In this document: piece after piece, positions 14,098 to 15,184 of the stretch
Numbering within the stretch: the stretch's first letter is position 1
Layout of the letters: the number at the start of each line of letters is the position of its first letter
NCBI GenBank assembly: GCA_902781245.1
Contig: CACZIP010000012.1
Coordinates: 1 to 15,184 of the forward strand
DNA: 15,184 nt
Direction: 5' to 3'
Origin: an uncultured Coriobacteriaceae bacterium
GTDB lineage: Bacteria; Actinomycetota; Coriobacteriia; Coriobacteriales; Eggerthellaceae
Notes under the pieces: generated by a model
The model's input: only the letters and a program-made list of their open reading frames with translations
What the model was told of the DNA's origin: nothing
The model's database searches: none
Position numbers and translations under genes: made by a program

Positions 14098-15184
14098 TCT
14101 TCCACCTTCGTGATGCTGTAAGCGACCTTGCGCTCTTCGAGAGCCTTGCGCTCATCGAAGAACTTCTCGGCGACTGGCGGGAAGGCGATATAGGACAGAA
14201 CGTCTTCTTCGCATGTGGCGCGGTCGCCAAGCTCGGCCTCGGCCTTCTCGAATGCATCCTTCGGCAACGTGTCAGCATAACGACCCTCGATAGGCTTCTC
14301 GTCGCCGAGAATCTGCGCGCGAATCTCTTCGTTGATGGGAGCGGGGGTGCGGCCATATTCACCACGGCAGTATGCACGGATTTCCTGGCCGACGTTCTTG
14401 TAGCGTTCGCCTGCGAGCACGTTCTGCACAGCCTGGGTGCCGACGAGCTGCGAGGTGGGCGTGACCAGCGGCGGGTAGCCGAGGTCGGCACGGACGCGTG
14501 GCGTTTCAGCGAGGGCCTCGTCGAATTTGTCGATTTGGCCGAGCATCTCGAGCTGCGAGAGCAGGTTCGAGAGCATGCCGCCAGGAATCTGGTAATTCAG
14601 GCACTGGGTGTCGGTCGTCAACGAGATCGGGTTCAGCGTGCCATCTGCGATGTACTCAGCACGTATGGGCTTGAAGTAGTCGGCGATCTCGTAGAGAACC
14701 TTTTCGTCGAGGTCGACTTCGTAGCCGAGCTCAGTCAACGCTACGTACAGCGTCTCGGTGGCGGGCTGGGAAGTGCCGCCAGAGAACGGCGAGATGGCGG
14801 TATCGATGACATCAGCGCCTGCCTCGACGGCTTTGAGATAAGTCATGAATGCTGTGCCGGTCGTCGAGTGCGTGTGCACAACGAGCGGAAGGTCTACAGC
14901 ATCTTTGATGGCCGAGCACAGGTCGTAAGCATTTGCTGGCGTCATGATGCCGGCCATGTCCTTGATGCAGATGGAGGAAACACCCATGGCAGCAAGTTCT
15001 TTCACCATCTTGACGTAAGCTTCGAGCGTATGCACGGGGCTTGTGGTGTAGGAGATTGCGCCAGATGCCATGCCGCCTTCTTCGACCGTCGTTTCGATAG
15101 CGACTTTGAGATTCTCAAGGTCGTTCAACGCGTCGAAGATGCGGATGATGTCGATGCCGTTGCGAATCGACGCACGAACGAAAC
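14094..15184 (-). CDS. oadA: Oxaloacetate decarboxylase alpha (carboxyltransferase) subunit, partial
   Basis: The cytoplasmic subunit that takes CO2 from oxaloacetate to give pyruvate and carboxybiotin. The 5' end is cut: the frame stays open to the window edge and reads NGIDIIRIFDALNDLENL near it, so the TTG at 15128 is an internal leucine, not a start. About 362 residues are visible. The metal-site elements of the OAD/pyruvate carboxylase carboxyltransferase family are kept: the lysine of ICIKDMAGI and the HTH pair in VVHTHSTTG, with lysine-to-histidine spacings of 29 and 31, as in K178/H207/H209 of OadA. The family helical domain (PYC/OADA type) follows. The protein ends KVAYSITKVEE with no biotinyl domain; that domain is a separate gene. 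The fold is unlike the acyl-CoA carboxyltransferases of MmdA or GcdA, so oxaloacetate is the likely substrate. Confidence 0.93.
   Translation of the reverse strand, partial: FVRASIRNGIDIIRIFDALNDLENLKVAIETTVEEGGMASGAISYTTSPVHTLEAYVKMVKELAAMGVSSICIKDMAGIMTPANAYDLCSAIKDAVDLPLVVHTHSTTGTAFMTYLKAVEAGADVIDTAISPFSGGTSQPATETLYVALTELGYEVDLDEKVLYEIADYFKPIRAEYIADGTLNPISLTTDTQCLNYQIPGGMLSNLLSQLEMLGQIDKFDEALAETPRVRADLGYPPLVTPTSQLVGTQAVQNVLAGERYKNVGQEIRAYCRGEYGRTPAPINEEIRAQILGDEKPIEGRYADTLPKDAFEKAEAELGDRATCEEDVLSYIAFPPVAEKFFDERKALEERKVAYSITKVEE

Noticed and set aside
15126..15128. TTG as the start codon of the alpha subunit
   Set aside because: The conserved stretch IIRIFDALNDLENL continues across it, so the codon is an internal leucine and the gene is cut by the window end.
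14094..15184. Methylmalonyl-CoA or glutaconyl-CoA decarboxylase alpha subunit
   Set aside because: Those are acyl-CoA carboxyltransferases of a different fold; this one has the KDMAG and HTH motifs of the oxaloacetate/pyruvate carboxylase type.

Overview
The window looks like part of an anaerobic, high-GC Gram-positive chromosome. My best inference is an actinobacterium of class Coriobacteriia, Eggerthellaceae-like, but this rests on gene content only. The clues are a Na+-pumping oxaloacetate decarboxylase operon with split subunits, a Tat-exported lipoprotein flavodoxin, a small ferredoxin-thioredoxin-reductase-like protein, a LytR-CpsA-Psr (LCP) protein next to murA, and mostly strong Shine-Dalgarno sites. 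Sixteen protein genes are supported. I saw no tRNA, rRNA, CRISPR array, insertion sequence or prophage gene. No gene-free stretch exceeds 300 bases; the longest is about 275 bases, between prfA and the FTR-like gene.

Layout. (1) 40-1862, plus strand: FecCD-type permease and its ATPase, overlapping by 4 bases. Their solute-binding protein is not in the window and probably lies upstream. (2) 4622 down to 1883, minus strand: prfA, prmC and a THEP1-like P-loop NTPase, convergent with the transporter. PrmC methylates the GGQ glutamine of the RF1 made by prfA, so these two genes act directly together. (3) 4898-6037, plus strand: a 67-residue FTR-catalytic-like Fe-S protein, then trimeric-type purine nucleoside phosphorylase, each with its own likely promoter. 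(4) 6210-9022, plus strand: murA and a divergent LCP/LytR_C protein 8 bases downstream, a cell-envelope pair. (5) 9091-11993, plus strand: NifU-type Fe-S scaffold, lgt, a ROK-family sugar kinase, and a Tat lipoprotein flavodoxin whose lipobox is a substrate type for the Lgt encoded two genes earlier. (6) 15184 down to 12148, minus strand: oxaloacetate decarboxylase alpha (cut by the window end), gamma, separate biotin carrier and beta subunits. A strong hairpin terminator closes this operon between it and the flavodoxin gene.

Most of the window is core metabolism, translation and envelope synthesis. No whole new system stands out. The parts most worth a second look are the LCP protein lacking most of the family's arginines, the FTR-like protein with rearranged cysteine spacing, a possible operator over the punA promoter, and the four-gene decarboxylase with a free-standing biotin carrier.
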